Of a stretch of 64,000 bases of DNA, positions 62,123 to 64,000 are shown in pieces. Source of the stretch: Heyndrickxia coagulans 36D1 (GTDB taxonomy: Bacteria > Bacillota > Bacilli > Bacillales > Bacillaceae_C); assembly GCF_000169195.2 (NCBI RefSeq), contig NC_016023.1:3100001-3164000 (forward strand), in the 5' to 3' direction. Position 1 is the first letter of the stretch. Each line of letters begins with the position of its first letter. The position numbers and the translations under genes were made by a program. Under the pieces are notes generated by a model. It was not told the DNA's origin. It did no database searches and saw nothing but the letters and a program-made list of their open reading frames with translations.

Positions 62123-63601
62123 TTGGAAAAAGTTGATATTTTTAAAGATATTGCAGAACGTACGGGCGGCGATATTTATTTGGGGGTCGTGGGCGCCGTC
62201 AGAACGGGGAAATCCACTTTTATTAAAAAATTCATGGAACTCGTTGTGCTTCCGAACATTACAAACGAAGCGGACAGAAACCGGGCGCAGGATGAACTCC
62301 CGCAAAGCGCGGCTGGGAGAACGATTATGACGACAGAACCGAAATTTGTGCCGAACCAGGCGGTTGCTGTCCATGTCGACGAAGGGCTTGATGTGAACAT
62401 CCGGCTTGTCGACTGTGTCGGCTACACGGTTCCGGGCGCGAAAGGATATGAAGATGAAAACGGCCCGCGCATGATCCATACGCCGTGGTATGAAGAACCG
62501 ATTTCTTTCCACGAAGCGGCGGAAATCGGCACGAGAAAGGTCATTCAGGAACATTCAAGCATTGGGGTTGTGATCACGACAGACGGCACGATCGGCGAAA
62601 TTCCGCGTGAGGATTACGTGGAAGCGGAAGAAAGGGTTGTTGCCGAGTTAAAAGAAGTCGGCAAACCGTTTATCATTGTTGTAAATTCGGCAAAGCCGCA
62701 TCATTCGGAGACGGAAATGCTGAGGGCGGAATTGCAGGAAAAGTATGATCTTCCGGTGCTCGCCATGTCAGTGGAAAGCATGCGTGAAGCCGATGTGCTG
62801 AATGTGCTGCGGGAAGCGCTGTACGAATTTCCGGTACTGGAAGTCAATGTGAACCTGCCGAGCTGGGTCATGGTGTTAAAAGAAAACCACTGGCTGCGTG
62901 AAAATTATCAGGACGCCGTGAAAGAGTCAGTAAAAGACATTAAGCGGCTACGCGATGTGGACCGCGTTGTCCAGGCTTTTAACGAATATGAATTTATTGA
63001 ATCTGCAAGCCTTGCTGGCATTGAAATGGGGCAAGGGGTGGCGGAAATCGACCTCGAGGCGCCGGATGAACTGTACGACCAGGTCTTAAAGGAAATCGTC
63101 GGCGTTGAAATCCGCGGCAAGGATCATCTGCTCGAGCTGATGCAGGATTTCGCCCATGCAAAATCGGAATACGACCAAATTTCCGATGCCCTGAAAATGG
63201 TGAAACAAACCGGCTACGGGATTGCCTCACCTTCCCTGCAGGATATGAGCCTGGATGAGCCGGAAATCATCCGCCAAGGATCCCGTTTCGGCGTCCGGCT
63301 GAAGGCAGTGGCGCCGTCCATCCATATGATCAAAGTCGATGTCGAATCGGAATTTGCCCCGATCATCGGGACGGAAAAGCAGAGCGAGGAGCTTGTGCGG
63401 TACCTGATGCAGGATTTTGAAGATGACCCGCTGTCCATCTGGAATTCGGATATTTTCGGGCGCAACTTAAGTTCCATTGTCAGGGAAGGCATCCAGGCAA
63501 AATTATCGCTTATGCCGGAAAATGCCCGCTATAAGTTAAAAGAAACGCTCGAACGGATCATTAACGAAGGGTCAGGCGGCCTGATCGCCATTATTTTGTA
63601 A
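62123..63601 (+). CDS. spoIVA: Stage IV sporulation protein A (coat basement ATPase)
   Basis: ATPase that polymerises on the forespore surface to form the base of the spore coat; it also guides cortex assembly. The 492-residue length equals that of B. subtilis SpoIVA, and the sequence looks highly similar throughout. The Walker A GAVRTGKS is at residues 24-31, and the C-terminal end GGLIAIIL is typical and needed for localisation. The start is TTG at 62123 behind GGGAGGGAA. A sigma-E-like promoter precedes it. Confidence 0.97.
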   Translation: MEKVDIFKDIAERTGGDIYLGVVGAVRTGKSTFIKKFMELVVLPNITNEADRNRAQDELPQSAAGRTIMTTEPKFVPNQAVAVHVDEGLDVNIRLVDCVGYTVPGAKGYEDENGPRMIHTPWYEEPISFHEAAEIGTRKVIQEHSSIGVVITTDGTIGEIPREDYVEAEERVVAELKEVGKPFIIVVNSAKPHHSETEMLRAELQEKYDLPVLAMSVESMREADVLNVLREALYEFPVLEVNVNLPSWVMVLKENHWLRENYQDAVKESVKDIKRLRDVDRVVQAFNEYEFIESASLAGIEMGQGVAEIDLEAPDELYDQVLKEIVGVEIRGKDHLLELMQDFAHAKSEYDQISDALKMVKQTGYGIASPSLQDMSLDEPEIIRQGSRFGVRLKAVAPSIHMIKVDVESEFAPIIGTEKQSEELVRYLMQDFEDDPLSIWNSDIFGRNLSSIVREGIQAKLSLMPENARYKLKETLERIINEGSGGLIAIIL

Positions 63602-63603
63602 GA

Positions 63604-63628
63604 GGGATACCGCGGTATCCCTTTTTTG
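63604..63628 (+). terminator. Terminator of spoIVA
   Basis: GGGATACC and GGTATCCC form a perfect palindromic stem followed by TTTTTT. The following 260 bases to hbs are A/T-rich and presumably hold the hbs promoters, which I could not place with confidence. Confidence 0.9.
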
Positions 63629-63891
63629 TATACGTGGGACGAGCATCTTTGGCCGCAAGTTAGAATTTTTTCGGGAAAAGTACTTTAAATCCGAAAAAAA
63701 TTGAAAAGTTTTCCTTTGTTAGCGAATAGTTCTTGCACCTCTCTTGCGATTATGATAATCTTTTAACAGAATTGGTGCTGAAAAGCCTGATTCCATCCGG
63801 TTTTAAACGTTTATGATGAGGGAAAACCGTATACACTGAAGAGAAGAAACTGGAAATGACTTCTACGTTTCTTTTGGAGGAGGTGAATGGA

Positions 63892-64000
63892 ATGAATAAA
63901 ACGGATTTAATCAATGCAGTGGCAGAAGCTACCGAACTTTCCAAAAAAGATACGACAAAAGCAGTTGACGCTATTTTTGATACAATTCAAAATGCATTGG
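63892..64000 (+). CDS. hbs: DNA-binding protein HU (partial, start only)
   Basis: The first 36 codons of a histone-like HU protein, beginning [20 protein letters not shown], run off the end of the window. HU is a small dimeric nucleoid protein that bends DNA. ATG at 63892 follows GGAGGAGGTGA, a very strong ribosome site fitting an abundant protein. The order spoIVA-hbs is as in B. subtilis. Confidence 0.93.
   Translation, partial: MNKTDLINAVAEATELSKKDTTKAVDAIFDTIQNAL

Overview
This window is chromosomal DNA from a spore-forming Bacillaceae species. The gene order follows the Bacillus subtilis yqjE-to-hbs segment: yqjE, polY1, zwf, rnz, proI, yqjQ, polY2, yqkD, yqkE, yqkF, nudF, spoIIM, fur, xerD, dacF, spoIIAA-AB-sigF, spoVA, lysA, ribT, scpAB, dacB, spmAB, rluB, resABCDE, ribU, fer, ypbB-recS, gudB, ypdA, prsW, sleB, ypeB, cmk, ypfD, der, gpsA, spoIVA, hbs. 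The DNA looks more GC-rich than B. subtilis, and TTG or GTG starts are common. Heyndrickxia (Bacillus) coagulans or a close relative would fit, but that is inference from gene order and composition and was not tested by any search. I see no IS element, prophage, CRISPR array, rRNA or tRNA.

Layout. 1-9.7 kb: an M20 peptidase, an orphan CheW-like protein, two Y-family DNA polymerases (the second behind two LexA boxes), glucose-6-phosphate dehydrogenase, RNase Z, and proline biosynthesis under a proline T-box. 9.7-16.2 kb: a minus-strand accessory group (LysM/GH18 spore glycosidase, membrane-anchored hydrolase, TelA-XpaC pair), then yqkE, yqkF and a 43-codon mciZ homologue. 16.2-26.9 kb: nudF, an EndoQ-like nuclease, spoIIM, fur, yqzK, xerD, dacF, the spoIIA operon, and a spoVA operon that holds only spoVAA, AB, AEA and AF. 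27-42 kb: lysA, ribT, a small YjcZ-type sporulation gene, scpAB, dacB-spmAB, rluB, resABCDE, an M23/LysM peptidase, ribU behind an FMN riboswitch, and fer. 42-51.5 kb: ypbB-recS-ypbD-ypbE-like-ypbF, a cotJABC coat operon on the minus strand, ypbG, mecB, gudB and ypdA. 51.5-64 kb: prsW, sleB, a ypeB gene broken by an in-frame stop, the PilZ protein ypfA, cmk, ypfD, ypzI, yphA, der, gpsA, yphE, yphF, spoIVA and the start of hbs.

How the genes work together. Much of the window serves sporulation and germination: the SpoIIAA/SpoIIAB/SigF switch, engulfment (SpoIIM), MciZ, mother-cell DacB/SpmA/SpmB, coat base SpoIVA and CotJ, DPA transport and germination (SpoVA), and cortex lysis (SleB/YpeB). 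ResABC with ResDE couples cytochrome c maturation to redox control. The rest is conserved housekeeping: chromosome segregation (ScpAB, XerD), redox balance (Zwf, Fer, YpdA), ribosome and GTPase functions (Der, RluB, YpfD) and phospholipid precursors (GpsA).

The most notable points are: the nonsense codon in ypeB; the missing spoVAC-AD-AEB genes; other gaps relative to B. subtilis (gndA, drm-punA, the rib structural genes, sigX-rsiX); the unlisted-size mciZ and yjcZ genes; a perfect 18-bp inverted repeat after yqkE; and long hairpins before lysA and resD. I found no convincing previously undescribed multi-gene system.
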